The position numbers and the translations under genes are program-made. From assembly GCA_037102815.1 (NCBI GenBank), contig BTPP01000007.1:620001-684000 (forward strand): DNA of 64,000 bases, read 5' to 3'. This document shows positions 1 through 10,789 of the stretch, in pieces. The stretch's first letter is position 1, and each line of letters starts with the position of its first letter. The stretch is from Neurospora intermedia. Its lineage: Eukaryota > Ascomycota > Sordariomycetes > Sordariales > Sordariaceae. The notes beneath the pieces are model-generated. The model made no database searches. It was not told where the DNA came from and saw only the letters and a list, made by a program, of their open reading frames with translations.

Positions 1-1534
1 CAGGCATAGCTCATTGGCATGGGGCCCAAGGTATTGAGGATAGTCTGTGTCTCACGAGCAATCTCACACATAGTGCTAGTGGCCAAGAGGAGAGATGCTG
101 AGTTATGGTACCACGAATGTGCGAAGGACTACCTTCCGTCTGGACTGATGGTGGAAGTTTGCTTGCTTTTCGTTTGAAGCATAGTCCCTTGATAGTATGA
201 GATCTGCTTGGCAAGCATGACCACTGATAGCCAAATTGGCCAAGGGGTTGTCTTCCAGGCGAATAATACTCCGTGTGATTCTCGGACACTCATCATGACA
301 ATGTGGCCATGATAATATGAGGAGGATGGATTCTTGGGCACGCCATTCCCTGTTACTTCATGTTGTTCCAGCTGAGCCAACTCGTCTCCTATCGCCGGGC
401 AGATGTATGGTAAGTTCTGGGAGATGGGGGCTTATAAGCTTTGCCAACACGTGTAGCCATGGGTTGGGAGGTGATCAACGCGGAGTGCATATCTTGTCTT
501 GATCTGCCTAATTCCCGAACGCCACGGGCCACGGCCTGTGACACGCGAACGCGCACTCCCACTCGAGAGCAGCGTGTCATCTTCCTTGGAAGCCGGTTGT
601 TGTGCCAAGGAGGACATCAGACTGTTTGCTGTTTGGTTGGAATTAGAATACCGAAGTGTCAGGTGTTTGGCCATTTATGCCGTCCTTCTTGACTAGAAGC
701 ATGTCGTTGACCACCTTCATTTGCCAGAGTCGAGTTTCGGGGACACAAACAGACCATCCCGGATTGTTTGGTATCACACCAGTTTGTGGAACCTGAAGGA
801 ATGGGAGTTGACGCTTGCGACATCGTGATTACCAGGCAGAAATGGCGTCCACCAAAAGATGGAGTTTGGGGTGTACCGTAGTAGTGTAGATGTTGAGAAG
901 AAAGTGGTGAGTTCCCATGGCGAGTGGAAAGAAAGAAGAAGGAAGGAAAATCCCATGACGAGATGAAGCAGCACGTCGTCGTTTAGCGTGATTAGAGATA
1001 CGCTGGGATGGGGCAGAGTCTGGAACCTCACTTAGTGCACAAGTACACTGCACTACAGCGGGCTTAACAGGGGTACCTAGAGGCAGTGTACTACAAAAAC
1101 ATCCAATGACGTCACTGCATCTATTCGTCCTGGGTAGCAGCCAGCTTTTCAGGGCTGTGAGGATGACCGTTGTGTCGGTGACTATTGAATCCCGTCCAAG
1201 GTCCTTGCTTCCACTTGGACAGGATTGTTTGGATTGGGACGGGGGCAGTGTTTTTACTTTACCTGGTTTTAAAGTTCTGACAGTGATCCCGTTTGTCGGT
1301 GTTCGTCCCATCTCCCGATCCAACTTCCTACCTACTCTGCTTTCTCGCTTTGGACTTTCTTACTACAGTAATTCATGTCCTCCCTTGTTACCTTCATTAC
1401 CGCGACTCGGTTTGCGACAACTTTTATTGCCGTTGCTGATGATACCCTTAAATAGTCGCTCATACCCACCTATGCAATCCAACATTTAACGACCTTTGCT
1501 TGCACATACATACCTCTACAGACCACCTGCAACT
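1..1534. other. Gene-free stretch before MCU
   Basis: Both strands hold only short open frames without a recognisable domain. The longest is about 160 codons on the minus strand near 829-1323; it opens with a non-ATG codon and has no family signature. The last few hundred bases are probably the promoter and leader of the uniporter gene. A gene ending just left of the window cannot be excluded. Confidence 0.5.
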
Positions 1535-3084
1535 ATGAACTGCGTGCGCATGCGGCTACAATGCCGCTTGATTCCATCTTCCAATACTCTGGCCCGCTGG
1601 TGTCTTGAATCACCCCAAAAGAATCTCACCCTTCACCGTCCTAGGATATCCATTGTCGCACTGAGACAAGCCTCTACCTCGGTGTCGCCCAAGACCAGGG
1701 AAACAGAAGCCGAAGCAAAAGCCAAGAAATTGGACCAGAAACGGCTCGATGAACACGAAGAGGAGGTCAGGGCGCGCGAGCAACAAGTAAGACGCCCATG
1801 GCATCGCGAAGGTGCCGATAAGCCTCCGGTCGAAGGCAATACCGAACCCATAGCAAAAGGTAATAAGCAACTGCGGACATGGAAAAATCCTTGCTCAGAA
1901 CCCATCATTGACCATATTCCTCGCTAGGCAAGCTCCTGACAACGCCGACTCGCCTCCTCAAACTCATACTTCCTCTACCCCTTCGTGTCGAAAAAGACCA
2001 AAAGAACAATGGCCGCAACAATGAGTACGGCCGTTCGATATCACTCAACAGCGACATCCAGCCACTCGCTCTGCTTATACACCCACAACAGCCACTTTCC
2101 TACGTCGAACGCCTGGTCCAAGCCGAGCTTCCGCCTGTGGTCGAAAATGGTCAGGAGAAAATCCCCAACGTTTACTTCCGAGCCGAAGATTCCGAACAAG
2201 GCGACCAGAAACCCACGAGCCGCGCCGAAGCGAGATCCAAGGACGAAGACCGAGAGCCTAGCGAGTACAATACCAACCTGTCACACGTGGCCTCCTATTC
2301 CGGACTTGGCCACCGAGGCCCCAAGCGGAGTTCCCAAGATAAGAGATGGGTGCGGTGGAGCAGTAGTACCGAAATGGGCGACTTTATTCGGGACGCAGCG
2401 CGCGGCCGAGAGTTTGCCATTGAAATCGAAGGCTATAACATCGAGATGCGCGTGAGCGTTCCCTCGTTCGGGGACCGGACCTACTACATGCGCCAGCGTC
2501 TGCGTAAGATGAGCTCCGAGATCGACGGGTTGGCCAAGATCAAGCACGAGTGCGATCTTTTGGCACACCGGAGCGCACATCGCCTAGCCAAGGGCGGGTT
2601 TGGCCTACTTGCTGGGTGGTGGGGAGTGGTGTACTATGTGACGTTCCATACCGAGTTTGGCTGGGACCTGGTCGAGCCGGTGACGTACCTGGCGGGACTG
2701 ACGACCATCATGGGCGGTTATCTGTGGTTCCTCTATATCAACAAGGACCTCAGCTACAAGGCTGCCATGAATGTGACGGTTTCGAGAAGGCAGCATGCCT
2801 TGTACGAGATGAAGGGCTTCGACATTGAGCGGTGGGAGCAGTTGGTGCAGGACGCCAACGCGCTGAGAAGGGAGATCCGAGTGATTGCGGTGGAATACGA
2901 CGTGGACTGGGATGAGACGCGCGACGTGGGTGAAGACGTAAAGGATGTCCTCGACGAAGAGAGGTCAAGGAGAGACGACGAGCACCGATCGATCGAGAAG
3001 GAGAAGGACGAGAAATTCACCGAGGATGAAAAGAGGAAACGCAAGAAGGAGAAGGGGTCCAAGGAGGAGTCGGGAGATTCATGA
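1535..3084 (+). CDS. mcu: Mitochondrial calcium uniporter pore subunit (MCU)
   Basis: This is the pore-forming subunit of the calcium channel in the inner mitochondrial membrane. Two exons (1535-1859 and 1928-3084) flank a 68-bp intron with a TTGAC branch site, giving 493 residues. The first ATG lies at 1535, since the upstream frame has only non-ATG codons. The N-terminus is rich in Arg and lacks acidic residues over its first 22 positions, as expected of a matrix presequence. Two membrane helices (about 332-349 and 357-380) flank the selectivity motif [10 protein letters not shown], starting at W354, with D355 and E358 as the expected calcium-binding acidic rings. This is the fungal form of the WDIMEP motif. 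A matrix N-terminal domain and coiled coil precede the pore. The last 50 residues form a highly charged Lys/Glu tail. Family assignment is certain; exact start and intron are predicted. Confidence 0.95.
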
Positions 3085-4067
3085 CCCGGTATATACCTAT
3101 CTAGAAACGAGCGTTCGGATTGGACGGGATGTTGTTGTTAGTTGTCCAAAATAATCTAATAAAATATGATGGCTGAATGCCAGGCGCAAAAATTATCGTA
3201 TTCTGTTCTTCGGCGATGTACTGCGCAGTGCATTGTGTGATGCCCTGTGGTCTGACCATGTTCCTGTCACTCAGTTAGACAGTTAGTGACTTGCCGAGGT
3301 CCAGCCCTATCTTCTTACCTTTCCGGACGTATTGTGTTAACAGCGGGGTTGAGGTGGATACCCATGTGTCATGACCAGGATGGAGCTTTATACAACTCCG
3401 TGAACGGTGCCCCTCCTTGCCCTTCGATCTGTCGTTCCCGTTCTTTCAATTCCGAGAATTCGATGCTTCGTCCCTGCTGCTCGTACCTTTTCACGGAAAA
3501 GCCACCATGAACTAACCGAGAGTACATGTAGAGGCTCTGACTCAATAACTTCACATTAGCCGTGGCCTTTGATCAGTTACATGAACTAAACAGCTCCAGA
3601 TGACCAGGCCATGATCCCACATATCTCGTGCCATCTCGCCATGTCGTCCTAGTCCAAGGCGATATGGAGTGATATCGATCCTTCTTCCAGAACACTTCTT
3701 CCTACGTTCGTTGAATACCTAGCCTACCGGATCACCGTAATTATTAATACCCGGTCATACAAGGCGCGTGATGGTGTCCAGGCTCCCATTGCCGGATCGG
3801 CGCCTCCGCGTCAACGATCTGTGCCCATGGTCTCCATTTTCCATGCTACCTTTCCCGCCTGTTACCCCACACTAGCTATTTCAACCGGAGCTCCCCCTGC
3901 TGTCCTGCCCGTTTGCCGCCCTGCCTTCAGTTTCAACCACCTCGCCGGCTTCGCTTGACTATCTCTACAATCTTCACGACAGCCTTCGTTTCATCTCCGA
4001 GTCTTGCGAAACACTGACATCCTTACTTACCCCTTCCATCCAGAGACAGACAGACGATTTCGGTCCG
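3085..4067. other. Intergenic region between MCU and siderophore acyltransferase
   Basis: No coding frame of interest. The segment nearest the acyltransferase is C/T-rich (about 3,830-4,050), a common fungal leader composition. GATA cores are present near 3,660-3,680 but do not match the HGATAR consensus of the iron regulator SRE. Confidence 0.5.
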
Positions 4068-5683
4068 ATGGGACCCCAAGTCATTCGATTGCCCGACGGG
4101 CAGCTCATCAGCGTCACTCCCGTGTTCGCTGGCCTCTTCTTCAAATCCCACGAACTTAGTACTCCCCAGCACGCTATCCCCGCTGGCTGGAGCATCGTCA
4201 TACACACCGAAGATGATCACAAGCCCGGCGATTCCTCCAGCCACGACCCCAAAGAGGGCGACGAGCACAGCGCCGAGTCGAAACCAGCCATACACACGTA
4301 CACCAAGCCCACGCTCCAGAATGACAGCCTGTTCATTTCTTCGGTTTCGATGCCTGCTAGCAGCGAGTTCAAGCCCGCAGCCAGCCCCACGCGACTGATT
4401 GCCATGATGCTGTGGGTTACCCTGTACTGGTACTTCCACCAGCCCGCCCCTTCGCCCATCCTACGAACCGAAGCTTCCAAGGCCACACCCACCGCTGGCC
4501 GCCCACGGGGTGAGTGGAAGATTCGCATCAAGAGGGATGGTGTCCTGCGCGGGAGGAATCTCATTGCAAAACTCGAACGCATGGGTCTTATAGCCAGCGC
4601 CGACTCCTCTGTCGGCACCGCCTTAGATGATTCGGACGAGCCGTGGGCCAACATGTTTGTCTCGCGCAAGATGTTCTGGCAGATACCCGGCCGTCTCTTC
4701 CTCTTCTCCCTCCAACCAAACTCGAATAACCTCAAGTCCCACCCCGGCTCTCCAGCTGTCAGTCGGCCTGGGTCCCCAGCCGCCCAGCACGGCACCCAGT
4801 CTCAGCAATCCCAGATCACGGACGTATCCGAATCCCACGGCTCCTTGCCTCCTTGTTCCATGCCGTCCTACCCCATCGGTCCTTTCTTCAGTGCCTCCTA
4901 TCTCCCGACATATTATCCCCCTGCGCCCCTGCAGTACACAATCACCAACCATGTGCGTCACCCCGTTCGACCAAAGCCTCCTCGCATGGGAGAGGTCTTT
5001 TATACACGCTTTGTGCCTTCCGTTGGCCAATACCTTGCCTTTCGCGTGGCTTCTCTATCTCCGCAACCGGTGCCTTATTTCGGTCCCGTTGGTCCGAACC
5101 CACCTCAGGGACAAAACCATCTTACCCGGATGACGGATTTGGAACTAATAGAAGCCTGGCATCAAAGCCCACGCGTCTCTGCTTTTTGGGGTGAGTACTC
5201 GGTTAACTTCTTGACCAATGGCCTCAAAAGTCGACACAGCTTCCCCGTCATTGGCATGTGGGATGGCGTGCCCTTTGGTTACTTTGAACTCTACTGGGTC
5301 AAAGAGGATTTGTTGGGTCGCTACATTGGAGGGGAGGCAGCAAATGACTGGGACCGTGGCGTTCATGTCCTGATAGGAGAGGAGTGGGCGCGTGGGAGAG
5401 TACAAACTTGGCTTAGCGGTTTGGTGCACTATGCTTTCATGGCAGATTATAGGACCATGAGCATGTGTGTCGAACCCAGGGTGGACAACACCAGGTAAGT
5501 CGATGTCGTGTCAAAAAAGTCTCGCTGTCTCTAGACGGATCATGGTTGCTAATTACTCATCCTAGGTTTATCCAACATCTTGAATATGCCGGGTTTACCA
5601 AAGAAAAGGAGGTGACGTTTCCGCACAAACAAGCATGGTTTGGCCGGTTGAGGAGGGAATGTTGGGAAGGGCCTGCACTTTGA
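4068..5683 (+). CDS. Siderophore N5-hydroxyornithine acyltransferase, SidF/SidL-like
   Basis: Two exons (4068-5494, 5566-5683) separated by a 71-bp intron encode 514 residues. The C-terminal part, from about residue 360, has the conserved segments of the siderophore GNAT family (PF13523, shared with AlcB/IucB): SPRVSAFWGE, HSFPVIGMWDG, FGYFELYWVKED, YDRG-like WDRGVHVLIGEE, and EPRVDN across the splice junction. Such enzymes transfer an acetyl or anhydromevalonyl group from CoA to N5-hydroxyornithine during hydroxamate siderophore synthesis. The N-terminal 350 residues are Pro/Ser-rich and poorly conserved in look. The protein ends in PAL, which does not fit the peroxisomal PTS1 tripeptide known for SidF; this favours a cytosolic SidL-type acetyltransferase, but that is inference. 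No other siderophore gene is seen nearby. Confidence 0.9.
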
Positions 5684-6669
5684 GTTCAATTTCCACGCAG
5701 TATACCACAATTCTATCGGACGGCAGGTCCCTCTTTACCAGTAACACGCTCCCAGACCACAACGGCTGTCGATGCGTGGATGATGCTCCCACAGACGCTT
5801 CACCCACTCAGCCTTTCATGTCCCTGTTCACCACTTCACGCCGCAGCAACGGACTACCGCTGTCAGCGAACACTATACGGCTAGCTACAGGCCGTTCGTC
5901 CCTAGATCCTGACCTGCCAAGCCTGCCTGAGACAGGAAGCCTTGTCTTGGACCTTATCCATCTTCCTTCCAGATTTGGCAAGTTCCCCTACACAGAACAT
6001 GGCTGTACGCAATGACTACCATCAACAAGCTGGCATAGAGCAATATGTGAGCCAGGATTCTCCCCACCGGCGCCTGTCAACTCAGCCGCTACCACTCGGC
6101 TTGTGCTTCTCCAGGTTGTTGTACCACGCGACGCTTCTTTCCAGGTGTTGAACGTTGTCCAACGCACAATTCTTGCACAAGCCAGGCAATATGTTTCACC
6201 AGACTCATTTGGCTCTCTTTGAGTGATATTCGTTCCGCTTGACGGGGGGATACAAGCTCGGATAGGCACAGCCAAGCTGAAGTCCTTGGCCGATGTTTCA
6301 CGCGAGTGGCTTCTTCCCGTCATTGCACTTCCGTTCAAGGTACGACTTCCTGTCCAAAGCAATGAAAGGCCCAGACCGTGTGTGGCTGTCAGCCCTCCTT
6401 GCTGTATATTGTCACTTGCTTCCCGATTTTTCTTTGTTATACCGGCAATGTCCGTCCATGTTGAGCGGCACCGCAGTACAGATGATATATAAGGTTGCAC
6501 CTATTCTGGAAGCCAGCCCTGCTATCTTCCAACGTACAGTTCTTACCTATCTCCAGTGCTACACTGGTATACTTGGGAGTTCAATCAGCTACATGTATGC
6601 CTGTCTCACCAACTCCTCCATACGTCTAGTTATTGCCGGGACGTGTGTTCATACCCCTAAATTCCCACA
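5684..6669. other. Intergenic region
   Basis: Open frames here are short and show no domain. The stretch presumably holds the 3' end of the acyltransferase transcript and the promoter of the CVNH gene. Confidence 0.45.
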
Positions 6670-7498
6670 ATGAGGCCCAATGTCTTCTGTCTCGTTGCGA
6701 TCCTGAACACACAAGCAGCAGCAAATGAGGCCACCTCGAATGAGGATTTACGCCCATCAATATGGTGCACGGCAGCTTTTCTTTACCCAGGCCAAGACCG
6801 TCTGGGTAACATCGCCCTGAAGAATATTTTTCACGGATATTGTGGTCTGAAAGGTTACGAAGTTTCTACTGACATTGACCTCAACCAATGCTTGGAAAAC
6901 AGGAATGGGCAGATTAAGTGGAAGGAGAAGTAAGTTTTTGTTCTCTATCTTGTCGCTAATCACTCTATTTGTTTCACCGCGCACGTTCAAGAATGATCCA
7001 CACACCACACTTTAAGCCACGAACAAAGACAAAAGAGAAAAACACGAATTAATTGATCAGTCACTAACTCCGTCCAACTTATTAGCGGAAACGGAATCGG
7101 TACCTGTGAGTGTAGAAGCAAGAGGAACACCCCTTTTGTGATTGAGTGTCAATGCCCTGATGACAGGGGCAACAAGATAATATCAAGCGTTAATCTCAGT
7201 GAGTCTTTTGTCCCCCATCGAACACTTCCTTTCTTGTGGCCCCGATACAAATAAAGCGTCTTTCGGTTTGATACGAGATGGTCACGGAAAACTTGCATAC
7301 TGCGATTGAACAGAAGCTAATACAAGTCCTTTCTCTACTGTACCAGATGAGCAACTGAAATACGAAAACGGCACCTTCAAATGCTTTGGCACATCGGGAA
7401 CGACGGAGGATGTGTCTTATCGATTACCTGGTACATCGGGACAAGGTGGGGGTGAGAGATTGGAACTTGAATCGAATCTGATACTTAAGAGAGGGTGA
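6670..7498 (+). CDS. Secreted CVNH (cyanovirin-N homology) lectin-like protein
   Basis: Three exons (6670-6929, 7086-7198, 7347-7498) joined at GTAAGT..TTAG and GTGAGT..CCAG introns of 156 and 148 bp give 174 residues. The two tandem halves typical of CVNH are visible: the first has IDLNQCLENRNGQIKW, the second has CECRSKR followed by SSVNLNEQLKYENGTFKCFG split over exons 2 and 3. CVNH proteins of fungi bind glycans, often high-mannose. A short hydrophobic N-terminus (FCLVAILNTQAAA) may act as a signal peptide, but it is weak. The C-terminal 35 residues are Gly/Glu-rich and outside the domain. The introns are longer than most in this window, so splice sites are less sure than the family. Confidence 0.82.
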
Positions 7499-8103
7499 AG
7501 TTGATGGCTTGAGGATGTGGCTACCTAGATGTGCCTATGGATACAGGAGTCATTGTACCCGAGGGAGAACGATGGTCTGGAGGTCTGGGGATGTGAGGTT
7601 CGCAGATACATTTGGGGTCGTGGTATGCGCCCGTGGTTTCGAGCAAAAGAATCCAATTTGGCTTGCTTTGGCTGGGCAAGGCTTCTGCAAAACTGTGAAA
7701 GGGATTACAGGTTTTGAAAACATATCGGCCACAATCACTTGGGGGTACTTCCCTTCATGGAACTATGCTTTGATGTATAATGAATCGGTATCCATCTCGG
7801 TTAGCGAATGATCTTTCCTATCTGCCATCCTCTTTGTTCGAGAGTCCATATATAACCCTAACCCCGTTGAGGCCCAAGGTACTTCTTTAGGCGATCACGT
7901 GCGAAGCTCTAGCTGGGAGTGTGCAAATTCCCCAACCCCCCAAAGGCGTCATTCGGCCATTTCAACAAGTAGAACTTTGAACGAGGATTCGCTTTCGGAG
8001 CCCGATTACGTTCTGGATTGCATTGGCTGGCATTTCTCTAGACCCCTTGGGATTATTCTCTGAATGCGACAGCAGCCCAGGTAGGAGCGCCAGTTCCACC
8101 GCG
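7499..8103. other. Promoter region of the FAR1-like gene
   Basis: No coding frame with a recognisable family. It carries a TATATAA element at 7849-7855 immediately followed by a telomere-like TAACCCTAACCCC at 7853-7865, about 240 bp upstream of the next ATG. Confidence 0.5.
7849..7865 (+). promoter_or_regulatory. TATA-like element fused to telomere-repeat motif
   Basis: TATATAA overlaps TAACCCTAACCCC, the complement of two TTAGGG-type units. It sits about 240 bp before the FAR1-like gene. Telobox-like motifs bind Myb-type telomere-repeat factors in fungi; function here is inferred from position only. Confidence 0.35.
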
Positions 8104-9414
8104 ATGGCTCCCAACCCCCCCTACATGTCCTCGCTCTTCGAGCCAACTTCCGCACCCCCCGAGCCCGGGCATCCGCAATTCCAGCAATCACAACCTCAAC
8201 ACCCTGGCATTTCACAACAGCAGCAACAACAACAAGCTGCTCAGCCTCAGCAAAATCAACCGCGGCAGAAGCAGCCACGCAAACCCCGCCAGCCAAGAAA
8301 ACAAGCTCAACAGCAACAGCAACAACAGCAACAACAACAACAGCAGCAGGTCCACCACCAACAACAACAGGTAACCGCTCAGCAGCAACCTCTGGTTTCA
8401 ATTGACGCCCAACGGTTTGCTCAACTTCAAGCCGAGGTTGGTCAACTTCACCAGCTTGTACAAGGTATCATCCATCGTCTCGATGCCTACGGCGTCCCAT
8501 CCCTACCTGGCGGACATCATGCACCCCTTCTTCTTCCGCAACAGCACGCCCCAGTCTCGGCTGCTGCGACTTCCACCCTAGTGGCCACATCTGCAAACGC
8601 GGCAACCAACAACATCAACTTTAATGCTCTTCTCACAGCCAGTCAATCCCACGATGGCGGTGGCGGCGGTGGTGAAAGTAGCGTAAGCGGCCTCGTCAAC
8701 GGCGACCATGGTCATCATCACGATGACGGCTCCGCTGCCAACGTCGGCGTCACCCACCACCAAGACGGCGGCGGCGGCGGCGGCGGCATGGACCACGACG
8801 TGGACGACGATGACGACGACGAAGAGTCTCGCCAACTCCAGCTCCTCTCGGCAAACCTAGTAGGCGACCAATCCCTTCCCTCCGTCTCCTGGGGGGTCGG
8901 GGACAACAACAACAACGGCGGTTCCGGACCAGGAGCAGGAGCAGGAGCAGCAGGGTTCGACATGGCCTACCCACCTCAGGGGCACATCTTCCACATCCAA
9001 CTCTCCACCTCGGCAGGTGGTAAGAACTACGTCGGCGGTGGTCCCAACGGGGCCTCAGTCGTGGTGAACAACTGGACGCGCCAGCACGGCTACCGCGTCA
9101 TCACGCGCCGGTCCAAGATTAAGAATGATCGGTATCACTTGACCATGTCGTGCGCGCTCAGCGGAAACAAGTACCGACCTGTGCCGGGCCCGACGCAGGA
9201 GCAGATTGAGGAGGCGAGACGTAATGGGCAGCGGAAGCCGTACCAACGGAGGATTGGGACGGATAAGTGTAATTGCCCGTTTAGGTTCGTGTTGAGGGAG
9301 ACGGCCAAGCATAGCTCGACGTTTGAGGTGAGGTGGACCATGGTGGGGCCGGATCAGCAGCCGGCGATGCATAATCATGGGCCAGATCCGAAGGCTTTGA
9401 TGGGGGATGAGTAG
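8104..9414 (+). CDS. Poly-Q protein with FAR1-like DNA-binding domain
   Basis: A single exon of 436 residues; the ATG at 8104 is the first in frame. Residues about 38-95 are dominated by glutamine encoded by mixed CAG/CAA codons. The middle has Gly and Asp runs (polyG near 215-225 and an acidic DDDDDDEE run near 235). The C-terminal 130 residues are the only ordered part: WTRQHGYRVITRRSK, then a Cys in TMSCALSG, CNCPFRF, and a terminal HNHGPDP. This Cys/His pattern is that of the FAR1-like zinc-binding domain (WRKY-GCM1 fold) found at the N-terminus of Mutator-like transposases and in factors derived from them. No transposase core follows. I infer a nuclear DNA-binding protein; target unknown. 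Confidence 0.8.
   Translation: MAPNPPYMSSLFEPTSAPPEPGHPQFQQSQPQHPGISQQQQQQQAAQPQQNQPRQKQPRKPRQPRKQAQQQQQQQQQQQQQQVHHQQQQVTAQQQPLVSIDAQRFAQLQAEVGQLHQLVQGIIHRLDAYGVPSLPGGHHAPLLLPQQHAPVSAAATSTLVATSANAATNNINFNALLTASQSHDGGGGGGESSVSGLVNGDHGHHHDDGSAANVGVTHHQDGGGGGGGMDHDVDDDDDDEESRQLQLLSANLVGDQSLPSVSWGVGDNNNNGGSGPGAGAGAAGFDMAYPPQGHIFHIQLSTSAGGKNYVGGGPNGASVVVNNWTRQHGYRVITRRSKIKNDRYHLTMSCALSGNKYRPVPGPTQEQIEEARRNGQRKPYQRRIGTDKCNCPFRFVLRETAKHSSTFEVRWTMVGPDQQPAMHNHGPDPKALMGDE
8218..8350 (+). repeat. CAG/CAA glutamine-codon tract
   Basis: Interrupted CAG/CAA triplet repeats inside the FAR1-like gene, with the densest run at about 8310-8350 and a shorter one at 8218-8235. Mixed codons suggest selection for poly-Q rather than a pure microsatellite. 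Confidence 0.85.
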
Positions 9415-10215
9415 TATACTACTCGCGTTTGGGCTTCGAAGAAGTGGGAAGCTCGACTGTGAGAAATTACGATGACGGGGGGAGGCTGAGGCGAGCAATG
9501 GAGGGGTTGAGGATCCAGAGGAATGGGAGGGTTGAAGGCCGAGAGCCAGAGGATGATACAGTAGACTGCAAAATGCTAAAGGCGGTCCGGTCTCATTGCC
9601 CAGCGTCGGTTGTTGGCTCTCCCCCTTTTCTTCGATGGACATGGGTTATAAACTATACGATGGAACCCAGTTGTGGTTTGAACTGGTCATCTGGAGAGAT
9701 GATTCGAAGAGGTCCATGTAACAGGCCATTCATACGTTTTCTTTGTTCACTTTCTTATCTCTCAGTGTGTGTTTTACTTGTAGTGTTTAATGTGTATGTT
9801 TTCCGAGTTGAGTTATTCCAACGAAAAAGAGGACATCAGCATATTCCTGGACTATTTCGACTGAACAAGCTTGGAGGTACGATCGCCTTGAGTGATATGC
9901 AATTCAACTTACTGTCCACCTAGCTTGTGCTGACAACCTGATATATAGCGGCGTAGTACACCACACCTGATTGGCTTACCTCTAGGGCTTATCATTGTAA
10001 GATTACCTTTTTCGTCATATCTACACGCTTCTGTCCTAGCTAACTCAGGTAGCGTTTGAGACTTGCGATGTAACCTCTCGCATCATTGTTTTATACAAAT
10101 ATTGACCCAGGCGCTAGAATCTCCAGGTCTTCATCCTCTAACCATCACGCTCACACAAACATACACTTTTCACGTTTCCCATTCCAGTTTTAGACAGCCA
10201 ACCAACCCAAGAACA
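9415..10215. other. Intergenic region
   Basis: Contains the 3' flank of the FAR1-like gene and the leader of the ABM-fold gene. Short frames only, none with a recognisable domain. Confidence 0.45.
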
Positions 10216-10789
10216 ATGCCCAACGAGATTCCCATTCCCACCAACGACCAAGCTCCCCCAGAGCCAGAGACAGAGACGCAAAAAGCCAAATCATCACCCA
10301 CCTACACCATCCCCGAAGGCGAATTCTGCGTTTTTGGAAAAGTCCGTTCGATCCCCCGTTTTCCTTCCCTCCCTCCCTAACTCCACCCCTGATTAACCCC
10401 ACGCAACACAGGTCTACGCCCATCCCCAACACGCCTCCGCCCTAGCCCGCGTCTACGAAGAAACCACCCGTCTCGCTGCTTCTGAGCCAGGCGTGATTTA
10501 TTACTCTATTTCTCAGGAACCAGAACCGGAACCAGAAGACACCGACACCACCACTGACGACGCGAGAGGTAGCGGGAAAAAAGGAGAAGGGGAAGGGGAA
10601 AGGGAGAAGGAGAAGGAGAGGTCAAGGGTCTTTTACTTTTTTGAGCAGTATACGGGAAGGGAAGCGTTTGAGGCGCATAATCGACAGCCGATTATTAAAA
10701 AGTTGTTGGAGGAGGATAAGTATATTGAGAGGGTGGAGGATGTGGTTTTTACGAGGCCGCTGAGGCCTGGCAAGCCTGGTGGGAATTAA
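10216..10789 (+). CDS. ABM-fold (dimeric alpha+beta barrel) protein, putative
   Basis: Two exons (10216-10341, 10412-10789) with a 70-bp intron give 167 residues. The donor is GTCCGT, less common than GTAAGT, and the acceptor is ACACAG. The order of features is EGEFCVFGKVYAHPQHA, EPGVIYYSIS, FYFFEQYTGREAFEAHNRQP and a final VFTRPLRPGK. This fits an antibiotic-biosynthesis-monooxygenase (ABM/YgiN-like) ferredoxin fold: strand, helix, strand YYSIS, strand with FYFFEQYTG, then the helix with the conserved HN. A highly charged insertion of about 35 residues (EPEPEPED, then EGEGEREKEKERS) interrupts the domain between two strands. Function of such small fungal proteins is usually unknown; stress-related or small-molecule oxidation roles have been proposed for the fold. 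Confidence 0.72.

Noticed and set aside
829-1323. 164-codon open frame on the minus strand
   Set aside because: It starts with a non-ATG codon, has no domain, and its composition looks random.
3655-3690. GATA cores upstream of the siderophore acyltransferase as iron-regulator (SRE) sites
   Set aside because: They read GATAT and do not match HGATAR or the extended ATCWGATAA consensus.
4068-7498. Siderophore acyltransferase and CVNH lectin as one biosynthetic cluster
   Set aside because: Adjacency alone; no synthetase, monooxygenase or siderophore transporter lies beside them, and the families are unrelated.
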